Of a stretch of 64,000 nucleotides of DNA, positions 8,286 to 19,439 are shown piece after piece (the stretch's first letter is position 1; each line of letters starts with the position of its first letter). Under the pieces are notes generated by a model, which was given only the letters and a program-made list of their open reading frames with translations, did not search any database and was not told the DNA's origin. The stretch is from NCBI GenBank assembly GCA_040381215.1, contig JBEIHO010000001.1:75134-139133 (forward strand), written 5' to 3'. Position numbers and translations under genes: made by a program. Source of the stretch: SZUA-430 sp040381215. GTDB taxonomy: Bacteria; Pseudomonadota; Alphaproteobacteria; Micropepsales; Micropepsaceae.

Positions 8286-9671
8286 ATGAATTTCATTCGA
8301 AGGATGGAGACAGGCCTGGTCCTGTCCCTCGCGGCAATGATGACGGCCGCATCCGCCCTCGCAGATGTGGCGCCGCCGCCAACACCGGAAGCTGCAGAGG
8401 CTGCGTCAAGCGCGGCTCCCGCCTTGCCTGCCCACGCCGCAGCTCTCGCCCTGAACTCCGGCGACACAGCCTGGATGTTGACGTCGACCGCTCTTGTGCT
8501 CCTGATGACCATACCCGGCCTCGCCCTCTTCTACGGAGGCATGGTGCGCAAGAAAAACATCCTCTCCACGGCCGCGCAAAGCTTTGCAATCACGGCGCTG
8601 GTAACGGTGCTCTGGGCAGTGCTGGGCTATTCGCTCGCCTTTACCAACGGTGGCGAGAGCCAGCATCTGATTGGCGGCACCGAACGCATCCTGCTGGCTG
8701 GAATGGGTAATGAGGTAGCTCACAGCCTCGCAGCCTCGATCCCGGAATCGGTCTTCATGACCTTCCAGATGACTTTTGCGATCATCACCCCGGCGCTGAT
8801 CTGCGGCGCGTTCGCCGATCGCATGAAATTCTCGTCAATGATGGTCTTCATGGGCGCCTGGGTTCTTCTGGTCTATTGCCCCGTCGCGCATTGGGTCTGG
8901 GGCGGCGGTTTCCTCGGCGGCATGGGCGTTCTCGATTTCGCTGGCGGTACCGTGGTGCACCTCAACGCAGGCATCGCAGGCCTGGTCTGCGCGATCGTCC
9001 TGGGCAAGCGCGTTGGCTACGGCCAGGAAAACATGGCACCCCATAACCTCCTCTACGCGCTGATCGGCGCCTCCCTCCTGTGGGTGGGCTGGTTCGGTTT
9101 CAATGCAGGCTCTGCCGTCGCGGCAAACGCACTGGCAGGCATTGCCATGGCCAACACGCAGATCGCAACCGCAGCTGCAGCGCTCTCGTGGATGATCGTA
9201 GAGTGGATGATCCAGAAGAAGCCAAGCGTGCTCGGCATGTTGTCAGGTGCTGTTGCGGGCTTGGTCGCCATCACCCCGGCGGCAGGCTTCGTTGAACCTT
9301 CGGGCGCCATCATCATCGGCCTGGTGTCGGGCGCCGTCTGCTATGCAGCCGCCGTCTGGCTGAAGCACAAGCTGGGATATGACGATTCACTCGACGCGTT
9401 CGGCGTTCACGGCGTTGGCGGTGCTGTTGGCGCCGTACTCACGGGTGTGTTCGCCGTGTCATCTGTCAATAGCCTCGGCAAGGGTGCGATCGATGGCAAT
9501 CCGGGACAGATCGTAACACAACTTGAAGGTTTGATCGTCGCCGGACTCTACTGTGCGATCGTGACATTCATCCTCCTGAAGGTCATTGACGCACTGATGG
9601 GCCTGCGCGTCTCGGCAGAAGAGGAACGCGAAGGCTTGGATCTCACGCAGCACGGCGAGAGAATTCACTGA
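8286..9671 (+). CDS. amtB: Ammonium transporter
   Basis: 461 residues: an N-terminal signal peptide (MNFIRRMETGLVLSLAAMMT... to about 26), an Ala/Pro-rich periplasmic lead, then eleven hydrophobic segments beginning at about residue 65. The Amt signature DFAGGTVVHLNAGIAGLV carries the conserved Asp and the first pore histidine; the second pore histidine is in FGVHGVGGAVGAVLTG. It conducts ammonium/ammonia across the inner membrane as a trimer and is blocked by GlnK, whose gene lies immediately upstream in the same operon. A long GC-rich hairpin follows the stop. Confidence 0.96.
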   Translation: MNFIRRMETGLVLSLAAMMTAASALADVAPPPTPEAAEAASSAAPALPAHAAALALNSGDTAWMLTSTALVLLMTIPGLALFYGGMVRKKNILSTAAQSFAITALVTVLWAVLGYSLAFTNGGESQHLIGGTERILLAGMGNEVAHSLAASIPESVFMTFQMTFAIITPALICGAFADRMKFSSMMVFMGAWVLLVYCPVAHWVWGGGFLGGMGVLDFAGGTVVHLNAGIAGLVCAIVLGKRVGYGQENMAPHNLLYALIGASLLWVGWFGFNAGSAVAANALAGIAMANTQIATAAAALSWMIVEWMIQKKPSVLGMLSGAVAGLVAITPAAGFVEPSGAIIIGLVSGAVCYAAAVWLKHKLGYDDSLDAFGVHGVGGAVGAVLTGVFAVSSVNSLGKGAIDGNPGQIVTQLEGLIVAGLYCAIVTFILLKVIDALMGLRVSAEEEREGLDLTQHGERIH

Positions 9672-9683
9672 TCACCAAGCAGC

Positions 9684-9715
9684 AGAGGCACTTTGGGTAA
9701 CTCCAAAGTGCCTCT
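9684..9715 (+). terminator. Hairpin terminator of glnK-amtB
   Basis: A perfect 13-bp inverted repeat, AGAGGCACTTTGG (9684-9696) and CCAAAGTGCCTCT (9703-9715), with a 6-nt loop, begins 12 bases after the amtB stop. The tail (ATACTT) is only weakly T-rich, so it may be an imperfect intrinsic terminator or an mRNA 3'-end stabiliser. It separates the nitrogen operon from the aminotransferase gene. Confidence 0.75.
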
Positions 9716-9750
9716 ATACTTGCAAATCGCTCTAGGATTGCGGTTTGCGT

Positions 9751-10923
9751 ATGTCGAGGCTCGAAGCTCAACCAATTTCTCCCTTCACGCGTCTCAACGC
9801 GCTGCTGCAGCATACGGCCCCCGGACAGCCCCCGATCAACATGCACGTGGGCGAGCCACAGCACCCCGTGCCCGACTTCGTCGGCCCCATCATCGCAGCC
9901 AACCTGCCCGACTTCGGAAAGTACCCGCCGATCATCGGCCCGGATCCCCTGCGCAAGTCCATCGCGTCCTGGCTGGACCGCCGATTTGCCCTCTCCCGCG
10001 GCATCGACCCGCAATCGCAGATCCTGCCACTCGTTGGCACGCGTGAGGGCTTGTTCAGCGCCGCCTTCGTCGCCGTCCCCGAAACCAAGAGCGGAAAGCG
10101 CCCGGCGGTCCTGATACCCAACCCCTTCTACCAGTGCTACGCGGCAGCCGCCTTGTCGTCAGGCGCCGAACCGGTCTACGTGAACGCGACACGCGAAACG
10201 GGCTTTCTTCCCGACTTTCAAAGCCTGCCCGCAGAACTTCTCTCACGGACGGCCGCGATCTACATGTGCTCGCCCTCCAACCCGGAAGGCGCGGCCGCAG
10301 ATGAAGCCTATTGGCGACGCCTGTTTGAAATTGCCGACGAGCACGACATCACGATCATGGCCGACGAGTGTTATTCGGAAATCTATGCGCACACGCCACC
10401 CTGCGGCGCACTGACCATTCGCCAGACAACCTCCCCTGCATTCGACAGGCTTCTTGTTTTTCACTCCCTCTCCAAGCGCTCGAGCCTCGCCGGATTGCGA
10501 TCAGGCTTTGTCGCAGGGGATGCGCGCTTCATTGCGCGCTTTCGTGAATTCAGGAACGTGGCTGGCCCCCAATTACCCCTGCCAATAGCCGCCGTGTCGC
10601 AAAAGGCCTGGTCTGACGAGACCCATGTCGAGGCCAACCGCGCGCTCTACCGCAGGAAATTCGAACTGGCTCGAGCACGCTTGTCGAACCGCTTTGCGCT
10701 GCGAATTCCCGACGGCGGATTTTTCCTGTGGCTTGATGTGGGCGACGGCACCGCCGCTGCACAGAGACTTTGGCAGGAGGCAGGGGTGAAAGTTTTGCCG
10801 GGTGAATATCTGGCCAGAGAGACCCCCTCCGGAAACCCCGGAAAATGCTTCATTCGCGTTGCTCTGGTTAACGACTTTGCAACGACAGATGAGGCACTTG
10901 ATAGACTTGCAAAAACCCTGTGA
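9751..10923 (+). CDS. Class I/II PLP-dependent aminotransferase (DapC-like)
   Basis: 390 residues from ATG 9751; a TTG two codons upstream is less likely. It is a fold-type I aminotransferase with substrate loop MHVGEPQHPVPDF, Asn177 in CSPSNPEG, Asp205 in MADECYSEIY, and the PLP lysine K242 in HSLSKRSSLAGLRSGF. The C-terminal FIRVAL carries the carboxylate-binding arginine. Close relatives in alphaproteobacteria are annotated as N-succinyldiaminopimelate aminotransferase (lysine/peptidoglycan route), but specificity cannot be fixed from motifs. It lies between the amtB terminator and ftsK and probably has its own promoter in the short gap before 9751. Confidence 0.85.
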   Translation: MSRLEAQPISPFTRLNALLQHTAPGQPPINMHVGEPQHPVPDFVGPIIAANLPDFGKYPPIIGPDPLRKSIASWLDRRFALSRGIDPQSQILPLVGTREGLFSAAFVAVPETKSGKRPAVLIPNPFYQCYAAAALSSGAEPVYVNATRETGFLPDFQSLPAELLSRTAAIYMCSPSNPEGAAADEAYWRRLFEIADEHDITIMADECYSEIYAHTPPCGALTIRQTTSPAFDRLLVFHSLSKRSSLAGLRSGFVAGDARFIARFREFRNVAGPQLPLPIAAVSQKAWSDETHVEANRALYRRKFELARARLSNRFALRIPDGGFFLWLDVGDGTAAAQRLWQEAGVKVLPGEYLARETPSGNPGKCFIRVALVNDFATTDEALDRLAKTL

Positions 10924-10974
10924 CCACGCGTGCCAGCCTGTACGCCAGATCGAGCGCATTGAGGTAAGTTGAAG

Positions 10975-13392
<2,418 letters not shown>

Positions 13393-13403
13393 GCCCCCTG
13401 CCC

Positions 13404-14033
13404 TCACCTCTCGCGTCCCCGCGAGCGTGACACGTCGAACGCGCCGGCGAGATCTTCGACAAGCGCCGCCGTCCATCGCACATCCGTGTACCCGCCGACA
13501 CCTAGCACGGCGACAACATCTGCAAACTCGTCGTTGGCACGGCTGAACATGTCTCGGGTCTGCGGGACGCGCCGCTCGGCCGACGCAAAGACCATGTCTT
13601 CGGGATGCGCCGCCTCATGGGCCCAGTCCCGGATGGCACGCAGGCTGCGGATATAGTCATTGACCTCGCGCGAGATCGACGCCGTGAGCGCATAGCCGAA
13701 CAGTCCGGTCATCGCCGGGATGGCGCGAAAGACGTGGTCGACGGCATCCGCTGCCCGAACGCGGGCCGAACCTTCAGGGGATTGGTGGAACCGTGCCAGC
13801 GCATCCCCGAACTCGAGATGAAGCAGCATCAACTCCTGTCCCAGGTTTTCGCGAGCAGGCCGCCACCGGATGCCTTGCCGCACCTCAATGACAATGGGCA
13901 ACAGTATCGAGAACACCAGCGCCCCGAGCAGGAAGCCGCCGACCTCGACCATGGCATTCAGCAGAAAGTCCTCGCGCAACCCCATCGGTCCTGCGGGGTC
14001 GAAAACAAGTCTCTGGATCCCATCCATAAGCAT
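13404..14033 (-). CDS. Membrane-anchored protein, unknown function
   Basis: 209 residues; not recognised. One strong transmembrane helix lies at about 31-50 (VGGFLLGALVFSILLPIVIE), and a weaker hydrophobic segment around 103-120 (AIPAMTGLFGYALTASI) may be a second. The rest is helical and charged, with an acidic/basic C-terminus ending in SRSRGRER. ATG 14031-14033 was used; a second ATG two codons in is equally possible. It converges on ftsK with an 11-bp gap and diverges from lolA, so it is its own transcription unit. Codon use and GC-rich third positions match the neighbours, supporting a real gene. Confidence 0.65.
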   Translation of the reverse strand: MLMDGIQRLVFDPAGPMGLREDFLLNAMVEVGGFLLGALVFSILLPIVIEVRQGIRWRPARENLGQELMLLHLEFGDALARFHQSPEGSARVRAADAVDHVFRAIPAMTGLFGYALTASISREVNDYIRSLRAIRDWAHEAAHPEDMVFASAERRVPQTRDMFSRANDEFADVVAVLGVGGYTDVRWTAALVEDLAGAFDVSRSRGRER

Positions 14034-14128
14034 AACCGGCCCTCAGCCCCAAAATGTCGCCAATTTAATCTCCCCGCCGCAGGAAACCCCTTCCGGACGC
14101 CCACGGCAAGCCGCGATTATCCTTCCTT

Positions 14129-14155
14129 TTGACACACTCGCCGACTAATTAGACG
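14129..14155 (+). promoter_or_regulatory. Possible lolA promoter
   Basis: A perfect -35 hexamer TTGACA (14129-14134) is followed, at a short 15-bp spacing, by TAGACG (14150-14155), a weak -10. The element sits 32 bp before lolA, in the only gap between divergent genes, so a promoter is expected here. The exact -10 is uncertain. Confidence 0.35.
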
Positions 14156-14186
14156 GACAGACGAACAAAGCACGGCTTGATCGAAA

Positions 14187-14801
14187 ATGCTCAGAACCAT
14201 CCTGCTTTCAGCCCTTCTCCTGGTTGCCGGCAACGCCATGGCCGCACCGCTGAAACCACAGGACATTGCTGATTTGGCCAAGGTCTCGGCCTACCTCAAC
14301 GCCATTACGTCCCTGAAATCGAGCTTCGTCCAGGTCGGTCCCAATGGTGAACTTGACCAAGGGGTTCTCTACGCGCGCAAGCCGGGCAGGCTCCGTTTCG
14401 AGTATGCCCCACCCAGCCCCTACCTGATCGTATCAGACGGCGTGACGATCGCGGTCGCCAACAACAAGCTCCGAACGGTTGACCGCTACCCGTTGGTCGA
14501 CAACCCTCTGAACATCATTTTGCGCGAGAACATGGACCTGAGCCGCGACCCGCGCATTACCGCGGTGGACCGGCAGGCCGGCACCCTGCGCGTCACCGCA
14601 ACCGAGAAATCCGGTCCCCTTAAGGGACAGGTAACCCTGATCTTCAGGTACCCCTCCATCGAGATTGCGCAGTGGATCATTACTGATGCGCAAGGCTTGC
14701 AGACTATCATTGCGCTCAAGGGCCCCCAGACCGAAGTCGCCCTTTCGCCAGAACTCTTTGTTCTGCGTGATGTCGACCGTTTCGGCCGCAAAGATGATTA
14801 A
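14187..14801 (+). CDS. lolA: Outer-membrane lipoprotein carrier protein LolA
   Basis: 204 residues with a clean signal peptide (MLRTILLSALLLVAGNAMA). The mature part has the LolA beta-sheet pattern: VSAYLNAITSLKSSFVQV, then GVLYARKPGRLRFEY (the conserved GxxxxxRPxxFRWxY-like block) and a late IIALKGPQTEVALSPELF. LolA shuttles lipoproteins through the periplasm from the LolCDE transporter to the outer membrane. Length is typical. The order ftsK then lolA is widespread in proteobacteria, including alphaproteobacteria, here interrupted by the minus-strand gene. The two glutamine-metabolism genes follow on the same strand after 48 bp. Confidence 0.92.
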   Translation: MLRTILLSALLLVAGNAMAAPLKPQDIADLAKVSAYLNAITSLKSSFVQVGPNGELDQGVLYARKPGRLRFEYAPPSPYLIVSDGVTIAVANNKLRTVDRYPLVDNPLNIILRENMDLSRDPRITAVDRQAGTLRVTATEKSGPLKGQVTLIFRYPSIEIAQWIITDAQGLQTIIALKGPQTEVALSPELFVLRDVDRFGRKDD

Positions 14802-14849
14802 TTTCGCCGCTCCTTGCTGAAGACTGCGGGGCGGTGCTAGCGAAAGCAC

Positions 14850-15617
14850 ATGACCCGCAGGAACCGCCCCGTCGTAGGCATACCATGCGACCACCGCGTG
14901 ATCGGGCCCCACCCCTTCCACGCCGTGGGCGAAAAATATGTTGTGGCCGTGCGGGATGGAGCAAGCGCGATCCCGCTGCTTATACCTGTCCTCGAAGACC
15001 CAATCGCGCTGGGAGATATTCTGTCGACCGTCGACGGCATCCTCCTGACGGGTTCACCATCGAACGTATCACCAGGCCTCTACGGCGGACCGCCTCCCCG
15101 CGACGGGGTCCTGCAAGACCACCGACGGGACATGACCACCCTGCCCCTCATCCGGCAGGTGATCGCGGAGGGAAAGCCCTTCCTCGCGATCTGCCGAGGC
15201 TTTCAGGAGATGAATGTCGCCTTCGGCGGCTCGCTTCACCAGCACCTCGAGGAACTACCTGGCCGTCTGGACCATCGCGAAGACAAGACGGCCCCCCTCG
15301 ACGCCCAGTATGCGCCGGCGCACCCGATCACGATCGCACCGGCCGGCCTGCTGCATGCCGTGACCGGCAAGACGCAAGCGCGCGTCAACTCCCTTCACGG
15401 ACAGGGAATTGACCGCCTGGGACCCGGGCTGGACGTCGAGGCAACGGCAACGGACGGCACCATTGAAGCAATAAGCGTAAAAGGCGCGCGCCAATTCGCA
15501 TTGGGCGTCCAGTGGCACCCCGAGTGGAAGTTTTGGGAGGACGCATTCTCTGCATCCATCCTCGCCGCATTCGGTCAGTCGCTGCGGGCGCACGCGGAAA
15601 ATGTTGGGGAACGGTAA
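14850..15617 (+). CDS. Gamma-glutamyl-gamma-aminobutyrate hydrolase family (PuuD-like)
   Basis: 255 residues, class I glutamine-amidotransferase-like fold. The nucleophile Cys115 is in FLAICRGFQEMNVAFGG, and the catalytic His-x-Glu is in LGVQWHPEW near residue 223. PuuD enzymes hydrolyse gamma-glutamyl-GABA to glutamate and GABA at the end of the glutamylated putrescine pathway. The stop (TAA 15615-15617) overlaps the ATG of the glutamine-synthetase-like gene, so the two are coupled and probably act in one polyamine pathway. The oxidase and dehydrogenase of that pathway (PuuB, PuuC) are not in this window. Confidence 0.87.
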   Translation: MTRRNRPVVGIPCDHRVIGPHPFHAVGEKYVVAVRDGASAIPLLIPVLEDPIALGDILSTVDGILLTGSPSNVSPGLYGGPPPRDGVLQDHRRDMTTLPLIRQVIAEGKPFLAICRGFQEMNVAFGGSLHQHLEELPGRLDHREDKTAPLDAQYAPAHPITIAPAGLLHAVTGKTQARVNSLHGQGIDRLGPGLDVEATATDGTIEAISVKGARQFALGVQWHPEWKFWEDAFSASILAAFGQSLRAHAENVGER

Positions 15618-16972
15618 TGGCAAGAAATCGAACCGAATTGAAGGAATGGCTCAAGGAACGACGTATCACCGAGGTCGAATTGCTCGTCCCGGACATGGCG
15701 GGCATCGCCCGCGGCAAGATCCTTCCAACGAGCAAGTTCCTGTCAGGACTTGAAAACGACACCCTGCGACTTCCCGAAAGCGTCTTCGGCCAGATGGTGA
15801 CAGGCGCAGACGCGGAAACGGACTGCCTGACCTACCAGGCGCCCGACATGATCCTTGTACCGGACGCCGACACGATCTGCGTCGTACCCTGGTACCGCGA
15901 ACCAACCGCACAGGTGATCTGCGACTGCACAGACCGCAACGGAGAACCCATCCAGCTTGCGCCCCGTCAGGTTCTCAAGGAGATCCTCAAGAAATTCAAG
16001 GAACGGAACTGGAAGCCCGTCATTGCGCCCGAACTGGAATTCTACTTGGCGCAGAAGAACATCGATCCGGACTACCCCCTGCTGCCGCCAGCCGGAAAGT
16101 CTGGTCGTCCGCAAACCGGGCGACAGGCTTACGCGATCGATGCGGTCAACGAGTTCGATCCCATGTTCGAGGATGTCTACGATTACTGCGACGCGCAGGA
16201 AATCGGCATCGACAGCCTCATTCATGAGGAAGGCGTGGCGCAGTGCGAGATCAACTTCTATCACGGCGATCCGCTCCAGCTGGCAGACCAGACATTCCTG
16301 TTCAAGCGTACCGTTCGCCAGGCGGCACTCCGCCATGACATCTACGCGACTTTCATGGCCAAGCCCTACGAGCAGGAACCGGGCAGCGCCATGCATATCC
16401 ACCAGAGCGTGGTCGACCTGCGGACAGGAAAGAACCTGTTCGCCAACAAGAACGGCAAGGACACGCGGCTGTTTCTCGCCTACATCGCAGGCCTGCAGAA
16501 ATATCTTCCTGCATCCATGCCCCTGATCGCACCTTACGTGAACTCGTATCGCAGGTTGGTTCGCTACCTTTCAGCGCCAGTCAACACGCACTGGGGTCAC
16601 GAGAACCGCACCGTGGGGCTCCGCGTGCCGGAGTCGGAGCAGAAAAATCGCCGCATCGAGAACCGTGTTCCCGGCGCAGACGCCAACCCCTATCTGGCGA
16701 TTGCTGCCACCCTGGCATGCGGCTACATGGGCATGGTGCAGAACCTCATGCCGACAAAGCCCATGGAAGGGAATGCCTACGAGTCGATGAAGTATCAGTT
16801 GCCCCGCCACCTCCTGGACGCCATTCAGCGCTTTCGCGCCTCAGCGGACATCCGGGAGCTTCTCGGCACGCCCTTTGTAGACCTCTACTCGGACGTAAAG
16901 GCATCCGAGCATGATGCCTACCAGCAGGTCATCAGCCCGTGGGAACGCCAGCACCTGCTGCTCAATGTCTAG
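15617..16972 (+). CDS. Glutamine synthetase family, gamma-glutamylpolyamine synthetase-like (PuuA)
   Basis: 451 residues from ATG 15617, overlapping the previous stop by one base; an in-frame upstream extension to 15512 lies inside the previous gene. Glutamine-synthetase motifs are present: the metal/ATP glutamates in PVIAPELEFYL and EEGVAQCEINF, HIHQS (SAMHIHQSVVD), and the C-terminal RVPESEQKNRRIENRVPGAD block. Length and the partner gene point to the GlnA-III/PuuA class that ligates glutamate to putrescine or another amine, rather than to housekeeping GlnA. No adenylylation-loop NLYDLPPEE-type motif is visible. A strong terminator lies 40 bp past the stop, inside the convergent gene. Confidence 0.87.
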   Translation: MARNRTELKEWLKERRITEVELLVPDMAGIARGKILPTSKFLSGLENDTLRLPESVFGQMVTGADAETDCLTYQAPDMILVPDADTICVVPWYREPTAQVICDCTDRNGEPIQLAPRQVLKEILKKFKERNWKPVIAPELEFYLAQKNIDPDYPLLPPAGKSGRPQTGRQAYAIDAVNEFDPMFEDVYDYCDAQEIGIDSLIHEEGVAQCEINFYHGDPLQLADQTFLFKRTVRQAALRHDIYATFMAKPYEQEPGSAMHIHQSVVDLRTGKNLFANKNGKDTRLFLAYIAGLQKYLPASMPLIAPYVNSYRRLVRYLSAPVNTHWGHENRTVGLRVPESEQKNRRIENRVPGADANPYLAIAATLACGYMGMVQNLMPTKPMEGNAYESMKYQLPRHLLDAIQRFRASADIRELLGTPFVDLYSDVKASEHDAYQQVISPWERQHLLLNV

Positions 16973-18522
16973 CGGGCCTTCCGCAGCATCTTCATGCCGG
17001 CGAGAGACTTGAGACGCCGCCGCACCCGGCGGCGTTTTGTTGCATATCTGCGCCCATGCCAGCCAAGCACCATTCCCCCCGCCAGTGAAACAGCGGTCGC
17101 GTCATCATCTGCGCGACTTTCTGCAAGAATGGTTCTCAACTGTGGTTTGGCCACGAGCACATCATTCATGTCCCCAAGGACATCCTGCAGGCGACTGATT
17201 TTCCTCAAAATCAAACGCGCCGACCCTCGCGCCTCAAGGCTATCGAAGAACTCGAGCGTGTAGCGAAGTTTCTTCAGGCTGATGCGCAATGCATGGAGGT
17301 CATCAGCCTTCATCTTCCCGGCCCGGCGCAAGGCCTTTCGGGATTGAAGCAGGCGACGACGGACCTGCGCACGCGCAAAGCCCTGCGCATCCGCTTCCAT
17401 GTCCCGGTGCGAGTTCGGATTGGAAAGCCACGGCCGCTGCTGCATCACAGACACAAGGTCAAGCGCAAGGTTCCTGAACCGCTCGGAGGAGATCCACGAA
17501 ATCGCGCCCTGCCAGGAGGCATCACGCGCCTGCTCGAGGCGCAGGACCAGCGGCTCAAACGCGTCGTCCCGCCCCAATTGCCGCGCAACGGGCAGCGTCA
17601 GCTGATTGAGAAGCACCTCCTTGTCGCGGCATGCGCCAAGTTCGCGAGCAAGATCCCGCACCTCGTTCATCAGCCCGGTGAACGGCGAGCGCTGACGCGA
17701 TGACAGCAGGGAAACCGCAACCCGCAAACGCCGAAGCGCAACCCGCATCTGGTGAACACCCTCCGGACTATGGCCTTGCGCAACCGCGTCGAGATTGTTG
17801 AGCAGATGGCGAACGCAATTGCCGATGATGGAGGCCAGCGCATCGTCTGCAGTCTGGGCCGACCGAAGCTGTATCCGCCCGGGCTTCCACGCGCCGAGCG
17901 ATTCATCCTGAGCAAGCCTGAACCCACGCTCGGGCTTGGACAGGAACGACAGCGTCAACGGCAGGCCGCGGGTCAGCAAGCGCGCGGTTGCCAGCAGGTC
18001 ATTCATGCCCCCGCGCACCAGCTCGAATTCAACTTCGCTGATGGCAATGCGGCGCTGGCTTTCACTGGCAAGCCTGATTTCTCCCGTATCAATCGCCGCT
18101 TCTATTTCAACATTGCGAGCAGGTGTCAGAAGCACGCGTGTTCGACGCGTATCGACTTCAAAGATGGGTTCGAGGCTGCGCCCCGCCAGCAAGTGAGTGA
18201 CCTTCCAGCGGGCGCGGCTGTCGGGAATGGACGAAAGATCGGGCCGGATGCCATCAATCTCCGATTTGTACTCCGCGCGCGTGACAAGCTCTCCGGATCC
18301 AACCCTCTTCAGGGTTTGGGAATGGACATTGCCCTCCCCACGCACGCGCAGGACATAACCGGCTTCCCGGAGGGCATGATCTTCCGTGTCGTAGTAAGTC
18401 GCGCATCGGACAACCGTCGTCGCATTGCGATAGCCAGCGAAATCGAGAAACATTTCTGACTGCCGGAGCGCACCAAGGGCTCGCTCATCGCCGACGAATT
18501 TGAGTTCGGTTTCCTGATGCAT
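16969..18522 (-). CDS. CYTH and CHAD domain protein
   Basis: About 517 residues from ATG 18522, chosen because the CYTH signature ETELK (ExExK, residues 4-8) should be near the N-terminus; the frame stays open to a TTG at 18582. Residues ~1-200 form the CYTH triphosphate-tunnel metalloenzyme domain, with alternating Glu/Arg/Lys strands. Residues ~235-500 form a CHAD helical domain with its paired His motifs (GVHQMRVALRRLR and LHALRISLKKLRY), which binds polyphosphate. Such fusions probably hydrolyse tripolyphosphate or act at polyphosphate granules. The 3' end overlaps the PuuA-like gene by 4 bp. Confidence 0.9.
   Translation of the reverse strand: MHQETELKFVGDERALGALRQSEMFLDFAGYRNATTVVRCATYYDTEDHALREAGYVLRVRGEGNVHSQTLKRVGSGELVTRAEYKSEIDGIRPDLSSIPDSRARWKVTHLLAGRSLEPIFEVDTRRTRVLLTPARNVEIEAAIDTGEIRLASESQRRIAISEVEFELVRGGMNDLLATARLLTRGLPLTLSFLSKPERGFRLAQDESLGAWKPGRIQLRSAQTADDALASIIGNCVRHLLNNLDAVAQGHSPEGVHQMRVALRRLRVAVSLLSSRQRSPFTGLMNEVRDLARELGACRDKEVLLNQLTLPVARQLGRDDAFEPLVLRLEQARDASWQGAISWISSERFRNLALDLVSVMQQRPWLSNPNSHRDMEADAQGFARAQVRRRLLQSRKALRRAGKMKADDLHALRISLKKLRYTLEFFDSLEARGSARLILRKISRLQDVLGDMNDVLVAKPQLRTILAESRADDDATAVSLAGGMVLGWHGRRYATKRRRVRRRLKSLAGMKMLRKAR
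17014..17038 (+). terminator. Intrinsic terminator of the puuD/puuA-like operon, inside the convergent gene
   Basis: ACGCCGCCG (17014-17022), loop CACC, CGGCGGCGT (17027-17035), then TTT and a GT: a perfect 9-bp GC-rich stem with a T-run in plus-strand orientation, about 40 bp after the glutamine-synthetase-like stop. It lies within the last codons of the CYTH-CHAD gene, where it encodes a basic RRR/RRR stretch. Confidence 0.75.
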
Positions 18523-18619
18523 GAGCAAGGTTCTCGTCTGCAAGGCCTGGGCGATCCTCCGCACCGGCGCCATTGCGAGCAAATGTCATGTTTAATTCAC
18601 AAAAGCGTCATGGACGCAG

Positions 18620-18653
18620 CATGTGGTATCCGACCAGCCGGTAAAACCACATG
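18620..18653. repeat. 8-bp inverted repeat between the CYTH-CHAD gene and hisF
   Basis: CATGTGGT (18620-18627) and ACCACATG (18646-18653) are exact inverted copies separated by 18 bases. They lie in the gap downstream of hisF and upstream of the CYTH-CHAD start. This could be a weak terminator for the his genes or an operator; neither role is demonstrated. Confidence 0.35.
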
Positions 18654-18680
18654 GATCAGGGTCTGTGGAAAACAACTTCG

Positions 18681-19439
18681 CTAGGCGCGAACAGGAATGC
18701 CACAGGCGCGCATCCGGGCCTTGGCCTCGGCAATGCTGGCCTCGCCGAAATGAAAGATCGAAGCTGCCAGCACGGCACTCGCGTGTCCCTCAAGGACACC
18801 CGTTGCAAGGTGGTCGACGCTGCCCACCCCACCGCTGGCAATCACTGGGACAGAAACCGCATCTGCCACGGCCCGCGTGAGATCGATGTCATACCCGTCT
18901 CGGGTGCCATCCCTGTCCATCGAAGTGAGCAGGATTTCGCCCGCCCCAAGGGACACGACCTCCCGCGCATAGGAGACCGCATCGATCCCCGTGGCATTCC
19001 GCCCGCCATGCGTGAAAATCTCGTGACGCCCCCCCGCCACGCGCCGCGCGTCAATGGCAACGACGACAAGTTGGGACCCGAATTTCTCGGCAGCCTCCCG
19101 GACAATCTCCCGTCGATGCACGGCCGCCGTATTGATCGACACCTTGTCTGCACCGGCAAGCAGCAGCGCCCGAATGTCATCAAGAGACTTCACACCCCCG
19201 CCGACGGTCAAGGGCATGAAACACACATCTGCCGTCCGCCGGATCACATCCAGCATGGCACCACGGTTTTCATGGCTCGCGGCAATATCCAGAAAGCACA
19301 ATTCGTCAGCACCCGCAGCATCATAAGCCCGGGCCGATTCAACCGGATCGCCGGCATCGCGCAGCTTCTCGAACTGCACACCCTTGACGACCCGTCCCTC
19401 CTTGACATCGAGACACGGGATGACCCGCACTTTCAGCAT
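18681..19439 (-). CDS. hisF: Imidazole glycerol phosphate synthase cyclase subunit
   Basis: 252 residues, full length for HisF. The half-barrel phosphate-binding signatures are present: VIPCLDVKEGRVVKG (catalytic Asp11) in the first half and the second catalytic Asp in VVAIDARRV; the late ASGGVGSVDHLATG binds phosphate. HisF uses ammonia from HisH to convert PRFAR to imidazole glycerol phosphate and AICAR. It overlaps the end of hisA by 7 bp, last in the order hisB-hisH-hisA-hisF. hisE or hisI, which often follow in alphaproteobacteria, are absent downstream. Confidence 0.96.
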   Translation of the reverse strand: MLKVRVIPCLDVKEGRVVKGVQFEKLRDAGDPVESARAYDAAGADELCFLDIAASHENRGAMLDVIRRTADVCFMPLTVGGGVKSLDDIRALLLAGADKVSINTAAVHRREIVREAAEKFGSQLVVVAIDARRVAGGRHEIFTHGGRNATGIDAVSYAREVVSLGAGEILLTSMDRDGTRDGYDIDLTRAVADAVSVPVIASGGVGSVDHLATGVLEGHASAVLAASIFHFGEASIAEAKARMRACGIPVRA

